Assembly: GCF_020532625.1 (NCBI RefSeq)
Contig: NZ_JAJAUY010000012.1
Span: forward strand, 1-64,000
DNA length: 64,000 nt
Direction of reading: 5' to 3'
From: Streptomyces antimicrobicus
GTDB lineage: Bacteria > Actinomycetota > Actinomycetes > Streptomycetales > Streptomycetaceae
Part shown: in pieces, positions 1 to 8,911 of the stretch
Numbering within the stretch: position 1 is the first letter of the stretch
Layout: each line of letters starts with the position of its first letter
Made by a program: the position numbers and the translations under genes
The notes under the pieces: generated by a model
The model's database searches: none
What the model saw: only the letters and a program-made list of their open reading frames with translations
Told to the model about the DNA's origin: nothing

Positions 1-1
1 G

Positions 2-700
2 GCGGGGCTGCGCCCGCGCCGGCTGTTCGTGTTCGCCCCGCCCGGCCGGCCCGGGTGGCAGGGCCCGCGCTGGCGGGCCGACGAGCACGAACGGGAGCGG
101 TGGTGCCGGCTGCTGCGCTGGTACGGGCTCCACGCGGACCCCGGGGACCTGCGCCTGCCGCCGCCGGCGGTGCCGTCCCCGCTGCCGGGGGCGGTCGTGC
201 TCCACCCGGGAGCGGACGCGGCGGCCCGCCGCTGGCCCGCCGAACGCTTCGCGGCGGTGGCGCGGGCGCTGGCGCGCGAGGGCCACCGGGTGGCGGTGGT
301 CGCCGGGAAGGGCGAGGCGGCGGTGGCGGGACGGGTGGCCGAGATCGCCGGGCTGGGCCCGGGGGCGGTGCTGGGCGGCTCGCACGACCTGCCCTTCGGC
401 CGGCTGGCGGCGGTCGTGGCGCACGCCCGGTGCGTGGTGGCCGGCGACAGCGGCGTGGCCCATCTCGCCTCGGCCCTGGGGACGCCGTCCGTCCTGCTGT
501 TCGGGCCGGTGGCGCCGCGGCTGTGGGGGCCGCCGCCGGACGGCCCGCACCGCGTGCTGTGGCACCCGGCCCCGTCCGACGATCCCTTGCGCCCCGGAGA
601 CGCCCACGGCCGCCTCCCCGACCCCCGACTCCTGCGCATCACGGTGCCGGAAGTACTGACGGCCCTCCACACCCTGCCGCCACCGGACCCGCGGCCCTGA
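2..700 (+). CDS. Glycosyltransferase family 9 (heptosyltransferase-like), C-terminal part
   Basis: The frame is open to the left edge, so this is the 3' part (about 232 codons) of a longer gene; the GTG at 29 is not a credible start because the upstream codons continue the same protein. It shows the C-terminal half of the GT9/ADP-heptose LPS heptosyltransferase family: the HPGA nucleotide-binding motif near residue 62 of the visible part, a KGE loop, and a GDSGVAHLASALGTPSVLLFG block near residue 150, the conserved donor-binding region. Actinobacterial GT9 proteins are thought to glycosylate cell-envelope or secondary-metabolite acceptors; the acceptor here is unknown. It converges with the MFS gene on the other strand. 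Confidence 0.85.
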   Translation, partial: AGLRPRRLFVFAPPGRPGWQGPRWRADEHERERWCRLLRWYGLHADPGDLRLPPPAVPSPLPGAVVLHPGADAAARRWPAERFAAVARALAREGHRVAVVAGKGEAAVAGRVAEIAGLGPGAVLGGSHDLPFGRLAAVVAHARCVVAGDSGVAHLASALGTPSVLLFGPVAPRLWGPPPDGPHRVLWHPAPSDDPLRPGDAHGRLPDPRLLRITVPEVLTALHTLPPPDPRP

Positions 701-801
701 CGCGTCCCGGTCGGGCCCGGCCGCCGGCGCCACGGCCCTGGCACTCGGCCCGGGCCCGGACGGGACCAGGACGGGCCCTGCTCACCGGCGCGGCCCTGGG
801 G

Positions 802-2268
802 TCAGGCCAGGGCCGGGACCGCCACGGGGTCGGACGGTGCGGTGGGGGCCGGAGCGACCGGCGCCGGGACGACGGTGCGCGCGAGGACCGGTCCGACCGG
901 CGCCTGCGCGGCGGGCTGCCGGGGTGCGGGGACGGCGGGCCGGGCGCCGAAGTGGCGGCCGAGGGCCGGCCGGCCCGCGGAGTGGCGGCGGTGGGCGAGG
1001 CGGCCCGCGCCGATCGCCGCGGCGATCACGAGGCCGCCCAGGACCAGGGCCGCGCGGACGCCCAGGAACTCCATCAGCAGCCCCAGCGTCGGCGGGGCGG
1101 CCAGCCCCCAGCCGGTCCGCACGGTGGACCAGGCGCCCAGCACCCGGCCCCGCATCCGGGCCGGCGGATCGGTCTGCAGCAGTGTGGACTGGGCGGTGTC
1201 GCCCACGGATTCGGCGACCGCCATCGGCAGGACGAGGACCAGCAGCAGCGCCAGCGACGGGACCAGACCGGCGAGCACCTGGAGCAGCGCGCCCGCGACG
1301 GTGAGCAGGGCGACGAGCCGCACGCCGGGACTGCGCAGCCGGGCACCCAGGACGGCGCCCACGATCCCGCCCGCCGCGAGCGTGGTGGAGACCCACGAGA
1401 ACGAGGCGGCGTCCCCGGCCAGGGGCCCGGTGACCAGCACCACCAGGGTCAGCGAGTAGTTCCGGCCGAAGAGGGCGCTGACGGCGTTCATCGCGGCGAG
1501 CGCCACCAGCCGCGGCCGGCCGAGGAAGTACCGCAGGCCCGCCCGTACGCCCGGGGCGTCCTCCTGGAGCGCCCCCGAGGGCGCCGGGACCGGCGCCTCC
1601 GCGGCGGCCGGGAGGGCACCCGGGGCGGGCCTGAGGAAGGGGATCACACCGGCCACGAACAGGAACGACAGCCCGTTGACGGCATAGGCGGCCGCCGTGC
1701 CGAACGCCGCCACGGTCACACCGGCCAGCGCGGCGCCGACGAGCCGTCCGGCGCTGTGCACGAGCGAGCCGACCCCGATGGCCGAGGGCACGTCCTGGGC
1801 GGGCACGAGACCGTTGCCGAGCAGCGAGCAGGCCGGTCCGTCCACGGTGGCGACGACACCGGTGACGACGGCCAGGGCCATGAGCGCGGGCAGGTTCAGC
1901 AGGTCCAGGGCGACGAGCAGGCAGGTCGTGAACGCGACGGCCGCCAGCAGGGCCTGGCAGACGGTGGCGGTGATCTTGTGGGACCAGCGGTCGACGACCG
2001 CTCCCCCGGCCAGTCCGAGCAGCAGGCCCGGGGCCGCCTGGAGGGACACCGACAGTCCGGTGACCGCTGCCGACCCGGTGATCTGGAGGACCAGCAGGTT
2101 CTGCACCGTCAGCTGGGTCCAGGTGCCGATGTTGGAGACGAAGTTGGCGGCGGCCCACCACCGCATGCCGCGGTGGCGCAGGGCCCGCCACGGCGAGCGG
2201 TCGGAGGACGGGGCAGCGGCGGGAGCCGGGGCGGGGGTGGTGCTGGAGGCGGAGGCAGGCGCAGGCAT
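802..2268 (-). CDS. MFS exporter (MFS_3/EntS-like)
   Basis: A 488-residue hydrophobic protein with about 12 predicted membrane segments. The first membrane segment follows a WRALRHRGMRWW stretch, and a DRWSHK motif sits in the loop between segments 2 and 3, the usual MFS signature A position. Overall it resembles the MFS_3 group of drug and siderophore exporters (EntS-like), which use the proton gradient to export small molecules. The start is uncertain: ATG at 2268 gives a normal N-terminus, while a GTG at 2343 would add 25 proline-rich residues; neither has a clear ribosome binding site. A proline/alanine-rich tail ends the protein. Substrate unknown. Confidence 0.82.
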   Translation of the reverse strand: MPAPASASSTTPAPAPAAAPSSDRSPWRALRHRGMRWWAAANFVSNIGTWTQLTVQNLLVLQITGSAAVTGLSVSLQAAPGLLLGLAGGAVVDRWSHKITATVCQALLAAVAFTTCLLVALDLLNLPALMALAVVTGVVATVDGPACSLLGNGLVPAQDVPSAIGVGSLVHSAGRLVGAALAGVTVAAFGTAAAYAVNGLSFLFVAGVIPFLRPAPGALPAAAEAPVPAPSGALQEDAPGVRAGLRYFLGRPRLVALAAMNAVSALFGRNYSLTLVVLVTGPLAGDAASFSWVSTTLAAGGIVGAVLGARLRSPGVRLVALLTVAGALLQVLAGLVPSLALLLVLVLPMAVAESVGDTAQSTLLQTDPPARMRGRVLGAWSTVRTGWGLAAPPTLGLLMEFLGVRAALVLGGLVIAAAIGAGRLAHRRHSAGRPALGRHFGARPAVPAPRQPAAQAPVGPVLARTVVPAPVAPAPTAPSDPVAVPALA

Positions 2269-2831
2269 GGTGGAGGGCACGGCGGTACCGGGGAAGGGGG
2301 CGTGGGGCGGGGAGGGGAGGATGCGGTGCGGCACGGCCGGCACCCGCCGCGGTCGGCAGGGGGCTCACGGACGCGATCGTCCCGTCCGGTCCATGCTGGC
2401 AGAACCGCACCGGCCCGTGGCCGTGACCGCGCTCACCCCGGCCTCCGGTCGTACCGAACGTGGGTGGTCCCAGGGGCGGTTGGACTTCTCGTGGGCTTGC
2501 TCACACCCGGCCCCCACCGGCGAACGGCGCCCCCGCCCGAGCCCGACCCTCGCCCGGCCCGAGCCCTGTCCCCGCTTCCGCCCGGTCCCCGCCACGCCCC
2601 GGCCGCGGACCACCGCGCACGGACCGGCCCCGGCCCGGGCACGCTCGGCCGAGGCCCGCGCCCGGTGCGGCCGAAGCCCGCGCCCGGTCCGCCGGGCGCG
2701 CGCGTGTGGCCTACCCCCGCGTGCCCGCCGCGCGCCCGCGCGCCAGAGTGGGAGGGCGGAGACGGCCGACGCGCGCCCGCGCCCGTTCGGCGCCCCTTTC
2801 CGTGTACGGCGACGAAAGGCTCGTGATCCTC
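2269..2831. other. Divergent intergenic region, no gene seen
   Basis: These 563 bp separate the divergent MFS exporter and the SDR gene. Frames running through it have arginine/proline-rich shadow composition and no recognisable domain. A TTGGAC element at 2477 in a locally less GC-rich patch may be a -35 box. A direct repeat of GCCCGCGCCCGGT occurs near 2655 and 2678. The promoters of both flanking genes must lie here, but I cannot place them confidently. Confidence 0.5.
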
Positions 2832-3578
2832 ATGGACGGTTCCACGCGGCTCGACCTGCGCGGCAAGCAGGCCCTGGTGACCGGCGGCGCGCGCGGCCTG
2901 GGCGCCTCGATCTGCCGGCGCCTCGCCGGCGCAGGGGCGGAGGTCCTGGTGGCCGACGTACGGCGGGACCTCGCGGAGGAGCTGTGCGAGGCGCTGACGG
3001 CCCGGGGCGAGCGGGCCCGCTACGTGAGCGTCGACGTCCAGGAGCCGACGCAGGTGGCGGAGGTGTTCCGCGGCCTGGACGCGTCGGACCAGGGCCTGGA
3101 CATCCTCGTGAACTGCGCCGCGGTCGACGTGTCGAAGTCGGCCGAGCACCTGACGGCGGACGAGGTGACCCGGGTGGTCTCCACCAACCTGCTGGGCCCG
3201 ATGTACCTGTGCCTGGAGGCGTACCGCCGCATGGTGTCCCGGGGCAGCGGCCACATCGTCAACATCCTGTCCACCGCGGCCAACCGCACCTGGACGGAGG
3301 CCGGCCCCTACTCGGCGAGCAAGTCGGGCCTGCGCGCGTTCACGCACACGCTGTTCAAGGAGGCGCAGCGGGACTGCCTGGGCATCGGGATCACGGGGGT
3401 GATCGCCGGCGGCATGGAGACCGCGTTCATCATGGAGCGCTTCCCGGACACCGACGTCTCCCTGCTGCAACGGCCCGACATCGTGGCCGACACGGTGATG
3501 TACGCCCTGTCCGTGCCGGGCGGCAGCGCGGTGCCGGAAGTGGTGATCGTCCCGCGCCGGGAGACCTCCTGGCCCTGA
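2832..3578 (+). CDS. Short-chain dehydrogenase/reductase
   Basis: A 248-residue classical SDR, about the usual 250 length. It has the N-terminal Rossmann motif TGGARGLG (residues about 17-24), an NCAAVD motif in place of NNAG, an active-site serine in NILSTAANR and the YSASK catalytic Tyr-Lys pair. It probably oxidises or reduces a secondary alcohol/ketone with NAD(P)(H); the substrate cannot be told. The ATG at 2832 is chosen. A GTG at 2823, only 4 bases after the GAAAGG site, is in frame and possible. A GC-rich hairpin lies just downstream, between this gene and the convergent ANTAR operon. Confidence 0.85.
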   Translation: MDGSTRLDLRGKQALVTGGARGLGASICRRLAGAGAEVLVADVRRDLAEELCEALTARGERARYVSVDVQEPTQVAEVFRGLDASDQGLDILVNCAAVDVSKSAEHLTADEVTRVVSTNLLGPMYLCLEAYRRMVSRGSGHIVNILSTAANRTWTEAGPYSASKSGLRAFTHTLFKEAQRDCLGIGITGVIAGGMETAFIMERFPDTDVSLLQRPDIVADTVMYALSVPGGSAVPEVVIVPRRETSWP

Positions 3579-3621
3579 TCGCGGCTTCGTGACCCGGGCG
3601 GTGCCGCCCGGCGGTCCACCC

Positions 3622-3651
3622 GGCCCCGGCACCGGCCACCGGCCCGGGGCC
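3622..3651. terminator. GC-rich hairpin between convergent genes
   Basis: Arms GGCCCCGG (3622-3629) and CCGGGGCC (3644-3651) pair perfectly around a 14-base loop. It lies between the SDR gene end (3578) and the end of the convergent ANTAR gene (3668). There is no T-tract, as is common for Streptomyces stem-loops, so termination is inferred from position. Three TACCGGC copies follow at about 3655-3670. Confidence 0.45.
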
Positions 3652-3667
3652 CGCTACCGGCTACCGG

Positions 3668-4456
3668 CTACGTCTCGGGTGTCTCCGCCCGGGCCACGAC
3701 GTCGGAGGGCGCCAGGGTGCGGTCCACCAGCGCCCGGACGATCGCGACCAGGGACGCGCCGCGCGCGGCCGCGTAGCGGCGCAGGAGGTCGGTGGCCGCG
3801 GCGACGGGCACGTGGGCGTGGTGGGCGATCATGCCCTTGGCGATCTCCAGGGCGTTCCTGTAGGCGATGGCCGCCTGGGTCTTGATCAGGACCTCTCCGT
3901 CACCCGCCGGGTCCGCGCTCCAGTGCAGCAGGGAGAGCGCGGCGGAGTCGGCGAGGGCCTGGGCGAGTCCGGCGTCGGCCGGGGGGATCGGCCCGGCCTC
4001 GCGGCGGAAGAGGTTGAGCGCGCCGATGGTCGACGAGTGCAGGCGCAGCGGGACGGTGCAGGTGGACCGGTAGCCGAGGGCCGGCGCCGCCCCGGCGAGG
4101 TCGGGCCAGCGGTCCCGCTCGGCGTCGAGATCCGCCACCGTGAGCGGGGCACCTACGCGGTAGCAGTCGACGCAGGGTCCCTCCCCGGTCAGCAACTGCA
4201 GCAGTTCCAGTCCGGCGGCGTCCTCCGGCGAGGCGGCCATGATCCGCATCCCGCCCCGCGCGTCGGCCACCAGCACGCCCCCCGCGTCCGCGTCGAGCAG
4301 GGCGATGCACTGGGAGACGAGCTCGTCGAAGAGGCGCAAGGGGTCGAACCCGGGCGCCAGGGTGTCAGCCAGACGGACGAACGCCCTGGCCAGTCTTTGC
4401 TCGCGGGTCATCTCGATCGCCTGCTTCCCGTCGCGTGCGCGCGCGTGCCCGGTCAT
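3668..4456 (-). CDS. GAF-ANTAR antitermination regulator (second gene of pair)
   Basis: A 262-residue protein. Residues about 25-175 form a GAF domain with the characteristic TGEGPCVDC and YRSTCTVPLR motifs. Residues about 185-250 form an ANTAR RNA-binding domain (A-EIAKGMIAHHAHV, LLRRYAAARGASL). ANTAR proteins bind dual hairpins in nascent RNA and prevent termination; the GAF domain probably senses a ligand or redox state, and the cysteines in GEGPCVDC are candidates. The start is fixed by an ATGA overlap with the preceding gene, with GGAGAA just upstream, indicating translational coupling. Target RNAs are not identifiable here. Confidence 0.88.
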   Translation of the reverse strand: MTGHARARDGKQAIEMTREQRLARAFVRLADTLAPGFDPLRLFDELVSQCIALLDADAGGVLVADARGGMRIMAASPEDAAGLELLQLLTGEGPCVDCYRVGAPLTVADLDAERDRWPDLAGAAPALGYRSTCTVPLRLHSSTIGALNLFRREAGPIPPADAGLAQALADSAALSLLHWSADPAGDGEVLIKTQAAIAYRNALEIAKGMIAHHAHVPVAAATDLLRRYAAARGASLVAIVRALVDRTLAPSDVVARAETPET

Positions 4457-5211
4457 TTCTCCAGGAAATCCGTGGTGCGATGGATCACTTCACGGGCGAC
4501 CTCGGTCGCCGTGCGGCCTTCCCGGAAGGCCCGCGCCCGCAGCAGGGCCTGCGCCTCGTCGGCGCCCAGGCCCAGTTGGGACATGATCATTCCGGTCGCT
4601 TGGTACACCTCGGTGTGGTAGTTCTCCGCGTCGTGGAGCCAGGCCGCGACGCCCTCCCCGGCCGTGGGGCTGTGGTCGAAGGAGGCGAGCAGCACGGTCA
4701 CGGCGTCGGCGGCGCGCAGGGCCGTCCGCAAGTCGGACGCGCCGAGCGTGCCGGGGGTCTCCCGGTAGAGGTCCATCGTGCCGAGGACCACCGTGGAACG
4801 GCCCAGCGGCAGCGAGTACACCGCCCGTGCGCCCGCTTCGACGGCCTGCGGGGCGAACAGCGGCCAGCGGCGGGCGTCCGAGCCCTGGGCCAGGTCCGGG
4901 GCCAGTACGGGGGCGAAGACCTCCGCCGCCCGGACCCCGGGGCCCTCGCCCAAGGTGAACTGGATCTCGGCGAGTCGGCTCGCGGTCTGGTCACTCGCGC
5001 AGAGCACCGTCGCGTAGTTTCCGTCGCCCGTCAGACTGATCGCCAGCCCTTTCACGGGCAGGATGCCGAGCACGGCGCTGCACAGCCGGGACGGCAGCAG
5101 CGGGGAGGGGACGCCGTCCAGGGCCCTGATCAGCCTCCGCACGATGTCACCCGGCGCCCCGTGGACCGCGCCGCCTTCCGGGTCTCCCGGAACCGGCGCA
5201 TTCTGCGGCAT
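4453..5211 (-). CDS. GAF-ANTAR antitermination regulator (first gene of pair)
   Basis: A 252-residue paralogue of its downstream neighbour: a GAF-type sensor (about residues 25-170, with FTLGEGPGVRA and VYSLPLGRSTVVLGTMDLYR) followed by an ANTAR domain (about 180-245, YQATGMIMSQLGLGADEAQALLRARAF). A strong GGAGGTGA ribosome binding site lies 6 bases before the ATG. The position matching the cysteine of the downstream protein's GEGPC motif is glycine (GEGPG), so the two may sense different signals. Two coupled ANTAR regulators suggest heteromer formation or sequential control; this is inference. Confidence 0.88.
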   Translation of the reverse strand: MPQNAPVPGDPEGGAVHGAPGDIVRRLIRALDGVPSPLLPSRLCSAVLGILPVKGLAISLTGDGNYATVLCASDQTASRLAEIQFTLGEGPGVRAAEVFAPVLAPDLAQGSDARRWPLFAPQAVEAGARAVYSLPLGRSTVVLGTMDLYRETPGTLGASDLRTALRAADAVTVLLASFDHSPTAGEGVAAWLHDAENYHTEVYQATGMIMSQLGLGADEAQALLRARAFREGRTATEVAREVIHRTTDFLEK

Positions 5212-5393
5212 CGAGGGTCACCTCCCACCGCCGACGCCCGGCCTCGTCCTTGATCTCCACCGTACCTGCAACGCCGTCAGCTCCCGTGTCGGCCGGGGGA
5301 GGCCGCGGAGGCCGCGGCGTTCGCCTTCCTGTACGGCCCCTGCCTCGTCCCACCGCCCCTGCCCCCGCAGCCGGGCCGCATGCCGGCGTACGG

Positions 5394-5831
<438 letters not shown>

Positions 5832-5953
5832 TATGTCCCGTTTCTACGCAAAAAGATCACCTGTTCTGATTTTCACGTAAATCTTGACGTATAGTCCACT
5901 CCTGCTGAAAATCAACCTCGGAGCCCAGTGTTCAGGTTTGCCTTGGAGACGCC
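5832..5953. promoter_or_regulatory. AT-rich divergent promoter region
   Basis: This 120 bp gap is the most AT-rich stretch of the first 12 kb. It holds ATCTTGACGT (5881-5890) running into TATAGT. The ATCTTGACGT half-site is identical to the left arm of the palindromes at 12543 and 12584, so a shared MarR-type regulator is conceivable. Promoters for the winged-helix gene (left) and the STAS gene (right) should lie here. Confidence 0.5.
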
Positions 5954-6982
5954 ATGGCTACCTCCGGAGAAGCCCGAGTCCCCCGTGAGCCGGAGCGCTT
6001 TCCCGACGGGCCGATGGACATCAGCGTCCGCCGCGAGGGGCCCGATCGGGCCGCCGTGCAGGTGTCGGGCGAGGTCGACGTCAGCCGTGCCCCCGAGCTG
6101 CGCCGGACCCTCCTGGCCGCCGTCGACGCCTGCCCCGGCGGCATCAGCCTGGACGTCATGATGGCCACCTTCCGGGACTGCTCCGGCCTGAACGCGCTGC
6201 TCGACGTGGACCGCGCGGCCGCGGAACGGCACCGGCCGCTGAAGATCACCGCCGCACCGGCGGTCCAGCGCCTGCTGACGGTGGCCGGAGCGGGAGCCGG
6301 CCCCGAGGCGCCAGCGGGCACGGGCACGGCGTCGGGCTCGGGCCCGGGGACACCAGCGGGCACGGGCACGGGCATGGGCACGGGCACGGGCACGGGAACG
6401 GCAGCGGGCTCGGGGCCGAGCGCGGGAGGAGACGCGGGCGCGTTCGCCGGAGCCGGTTCGACAGACCGCCGCCCGGCGGACCGCCACCCCGCAGGCCGCG
6501 ACCCCGTCGAGCGGGCCGAGCGGGGGCCGGCAGCCGCCGCCGGTCCGGCCCTGCCCGAGCACCGCGCCGGGCGGCATTTCGCCGTGCGCAAGGTCCGTCT
6601 GGAGCTTCCGGGCGCCGAGGACGGCCGGTGCGTGGTGTTCCTGGAGGGCCTGGTGGAACCGTCAGACGCGTCCGCCTTCAGGAACGCCCTGGCCGGCGCC
6701 GACCCGGGCGAACCGGCCTACGTCGTGGAACTCAGCGGGCTGGACCTGATGACGCCGACCGCGCTCACCGTGCTGACGGACCTGGGCCGCACCCTGGCCG
6801 GCCGGGGCCGACGGCTGGTGCTGACCGGCCACCGCCGGCTCACCGACCCCGTCGTCCAGCACAGCCGTTCGGCGGGCGTGGTGGAGGTCCACGCGACCCT
6901 GGACCGGGCCCTGGTCTCGGCCGCCCCGCGGCCGCCCGGCCCCCGCCCCAGGGGCGAACCGGCCGGCGAGGCCGGGCAGTGA
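5954..6982 (+). CDS. Double STAS-domain protein (anti-sigma factor antagonist-like)
   Basis: A 342-residue protein with two STAS domains. The first (about residues 20-110) has DISVRREGPDRAAVQVSGEVDV and a DCSG segment matching the D-S/C-S-G phosphorylation motif of SpoIIAA/RsbV-type antagonists. The second (about 210-325) has the same fold pattern but reads DLMTPTAL at that site, so the phosphorylatable serine is missing. A low-complexity Gly/Thr/Ala linker (about 115-165) joins them and is encoded by GGCACG hexamers. Such proteins bind anti-sigma factor kinases and release sigma factors. GGAG lies 5 bases before the ATG. No partner anti-sigma gene is nearby. Confidence 0.8.
   Translation: MATSGEARVPREPERFPDGPMDISVRREGPDRAAVQVSGEVDVSRAPELRRTLLAAVDACPGGISLDVMMATFRDCSGLNALLDVDRAAAERHRPLKITAAPAVQRLLTVAGAGAGPEAPAGTGTASGSGPGTPAGTGTGMGTGTGTGTAAGSGPSAGGDAGAFAGAGSTDRRPADRHPAGRDPVERAERGPAAAAGPALPEHRAGRHFAVRKVRLELPGAEDGRCVVFLEGLVEPSDASAFRNALAGADPGEPAYVVELSGLDLMTPTALTVLTDLGRTLAGRGRRLVLTGHRRLTDPVVQHSRSAGVVEVHATLDRALVSAAPRPPGPRPRGEPAGEAGQ
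6358..6401. repeat. GGCACG hexamer tandem array in the STAS linker
   Basis: About seven GGCACG-like hexamers (with GGCATG and GGAACG variants) encode alternating Gly-Thr in the linker between the two STAS domains. It is the second in-frame hexamer array within 1 kb, in the divergently transcribed neighbour of the first. Confidence 0.85.
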
Positions 6983-7212
6983 GGGCCGGCGGCCGCTGCG
7001 GCGGAGTCCCGGCGGAGTCCCCGAGGGCTGAACCCCGCCGGGCCGGGTAGGCGCCGACCAGACGCGAGGAATCGCGCAGCGAGTGCGGCGGCAGCCGCGC
7101 GTCCTGCGCCGCCGGGCGGGGTCGTCTCTCACCACCGACGGGGCGGCCGTGCGCGCACCCCCGCCGGCCCCTCCCATCAGCCGCCCTCGACGGTCACAGG
7201 AACAGGGGACCG

Positions 7213-8247
7213 ATGACGACCGCCCGTACCTCGCCCGCCCACCCGTCCTCTCCCCTCCAGGTCACCCGGCAGAGCTTCGCCACCCGCGACACCGCGACGG
7301 CCTGCGCCTTCCTCAGCGTCGCCTACGCCTGCCGGGTCGCGCCCCTCCCCGAGGCCGCGGCGGGGGCCGGCGCCCTCGCCGGGGCCGTGGCCCTGCGCCA
7401 CGGCCGGCTCGACGGCGGCGCGTACCAGCTGGACGAGGTCGCGCTCGACGGCGCGCTCGCCGTCGAACCCGACCTGGACCACCAGGTGCTGATCGTCCAG
7501 GCCCGCCGGGGCGAGGCCGCCACGACCCCCGGCTGCCCGCTCGACTCCGGCCGTCCCTTCGTCACCGCGCCGGCCACCGCGCCCCACCGGCTGGCGGCCC
7601 GTTCGGCGGTGCTGGAGGTGACGGCGCTGACCGTGCCGCTGCTGCGGCGGACCGCGCCGTACCCCCTCGATCGGCAGCCGGTGCACGTCCGCTTCACCTC
7701 CGCCGAGGCGGGCGACGCGGAGGGCGAGCGGTTGTGGCGCAGCACGTGCGCCTACGCCCGCAGCGTCCTGCTGACCACCACGACCGCCGTCCCGCCGCTA
7801 CTGGTGGCCGAGACTGGTCGGATGCTGGCCGCGGTAGCCCTCGCCGTCTTCCCCAACAACCTCACCGGCCTGCCGTACCCCGCCGACGGGCTCGACGCCG
7901 ACGGGCTCGACGCCGACGCCACGCCGGACGCGCTGCGCCGCGCGATGGTCTTCATCGAGGAGAACGCGCACGCCGACATCGGCCTGGGCCACGTAGCGGC
8001 GGCCGCGCACGTCACACCGCGCGCCCTCCAGTACGCCTTCCGGCGCCATGCCGGCACCACTCCCCTGGCCCACCTGCGCGCGGTCCGCCTGGAGCGCGCC
8101 CACCAGGAGCTGCTCGCCGCCGAACCCTCCCTCGGGGCGACCGTGACGGCCGTCGCCGCGCGGTGGGGCTTCGCGCACATGGGCCGGTTCGCCGCCGCGT
8201 ACCGCGGGGCGTACGGCGTCCACCCGAGCGTCACCCTGCACGCGTAA
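7213..8247 (+). CDS. AraC-family transcriptional regulator
   Basis: A 344-residue protein with an unassigned N-terminal sensing region (about 1-230) and a C-terminal AraC-type double helix-turn-helix (about 240-340): FIEENAHADIGLGHVAAAAHVTPRALQYAFRRHAGTTPLAHLRAVRLERAHQEL, then VAARWGFAHMGRFAAAYRGAYGVHPS. It is probably a transcription activator. AGGGGA lies 5 bases before the ATG at 7213. A short in-frame tandem repeat (7885-7914) encodes DGLDA twice, just before the DNA-binding domain. The inducer is unknown; the divergence from and proximity to the flavin-reductase-like gene do not settle the target. Confidence 0.88.
   Translation: MTTARTSPAHPSSPLQVTRQSFATRDTATACAFLSVAYACRVAPLPEAAAGAGALAGAVALRHGRLDGGAYQLDEVALDGALAVEPDLDHQVLIVQARRGEAATTPGCPLDSGRPFVTAPATAPHRLAARSAVLEVTALTVPLLRRTAPYPLDRQPVHVRFTSAEAGDAEGERLWRSTCAYARSVLLTTTTAVPPLLVAETGRMLAAVALAVFPNNLTGLPYPADGLDADGLDADATPDALRRAMVFIEENAHADIGLGHVAAAAHVTPRALQYAFRRHAGTTPLAHLRAVRLERAHQELLAAEPSLGATVTAVAARWGFAHMGRFAAAYRGAYGVHPSVTLHA
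7885..7914. repeat. Two tandem copies of a 15-bp unit in the AraC gene
   Basis: GACGGGCTCGACGCC occurs twice head to tail in frame, encoding DGLDA-DGLDA in the interdomain linker. Confidence 0.9.
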
Positions 8248-8298
8248 CGTGACGCCGGACGACCGGCCGACCGGAGGTCCCGCGGGCGGGCGGCGCCC

Positions 8299-8793
8299 TC
8301 ACGCCGGGTGACCGGCCCGCAGGTCCCGTACGTCGCCGTACCGCAGCGGCGGCACCGCCGGCTCGGCGGCGGCCGGGGACTGCTCGACCGGCACGAGCAG
8401 GAAGCCCTCGTGGTCGCCGCCCACGACGACCGCCTCGATCCGGCCGGTGAACCAGTGCGCCACCGCCGCCAGCACCGGGCTGCCGTCCCGGCCCGGCCGC
8501 CAGCCGATCCCCGCGAACTTGTCCTCGTCGTCCCCCGTACGGCCGCCGAAGAGCCGCGCCAGGGCCTCCTGGTCCCGGCGCAGCAGGTGCACGGTGAGGT
8601 ACCGGGCCCGGCGTGCCACCTCGTAGGTGTGGTTCGCGACCGACAGCCACACGACGAACCGCGGCGGTTCGATCGAGCACTGCGAGGCGAATCCGACCAG
8701 GCATCCGGCCCGGCGGCCGGCCGAGGCGGCGGTGACGACGTACAGCGGTCCGTCCTGGGCGACGGCGAAGGTGCCGAGGTCTGGTTCCGGCAT
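8299..8793 (-). CDS. Flavin-binding split-barrel protein (flavin reductase-like)
   Basis: A 164-residue protein of the flavin reductase domain superfamily, close to the usual 160-170 length. It has the barrel strand YVVTAASAGRRAGCLVGFASQCSIEPPRFVVWLS and the later YLTVHLLRRDQEALARLFGG, the typical FMN-binding layout. These proteins reduce flavin with NAD(P)H or act as F420/FMN oxidoreductases. The ATG at 8793 has AGGAGG six bases upstream; the longer frame to 9375 is a shadow of the opposite gene. It converges with the AraC gene and diverges from the Rieske gene. Confidence 0.82.
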   Translation of the reverse strand: MPEPDLGTFAVAQDGPLYVVTAASAGRRAGCLVGFASQCSIEPPRFVVWLSVANHTYEVARRARYLTVHLLRRDQEALARLFGGRTGDDEDKFAGIGWRPGRDGSPVLAAVAHWFTGRIEAVVVGGDHEGFLLVPVEQSPAAAEPAVPPLRYGDVRDLRAGHPA

Positions 8794-8911
8794 CGTCCCT
8801 CCTGGTGTTCCGTACGGCCGGCCCCTGCCCGGGTGCGGGGCCGCCATGCGCGGTCGGCCGTACGCCGTCGCGCCGCACATACGGCCGACGGCCCGGGGTA
8901 GACGCGCGCCC

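Noticed and set aside
55..2826. 923-residue plus-strand open frame
   Set aside because: Arg/Pro/Gly-rich composition with no domain. It is antisense to the MFS gene and an out-of-frame read of the GT9 gene, the typical shadow of high-GC coding DNA.
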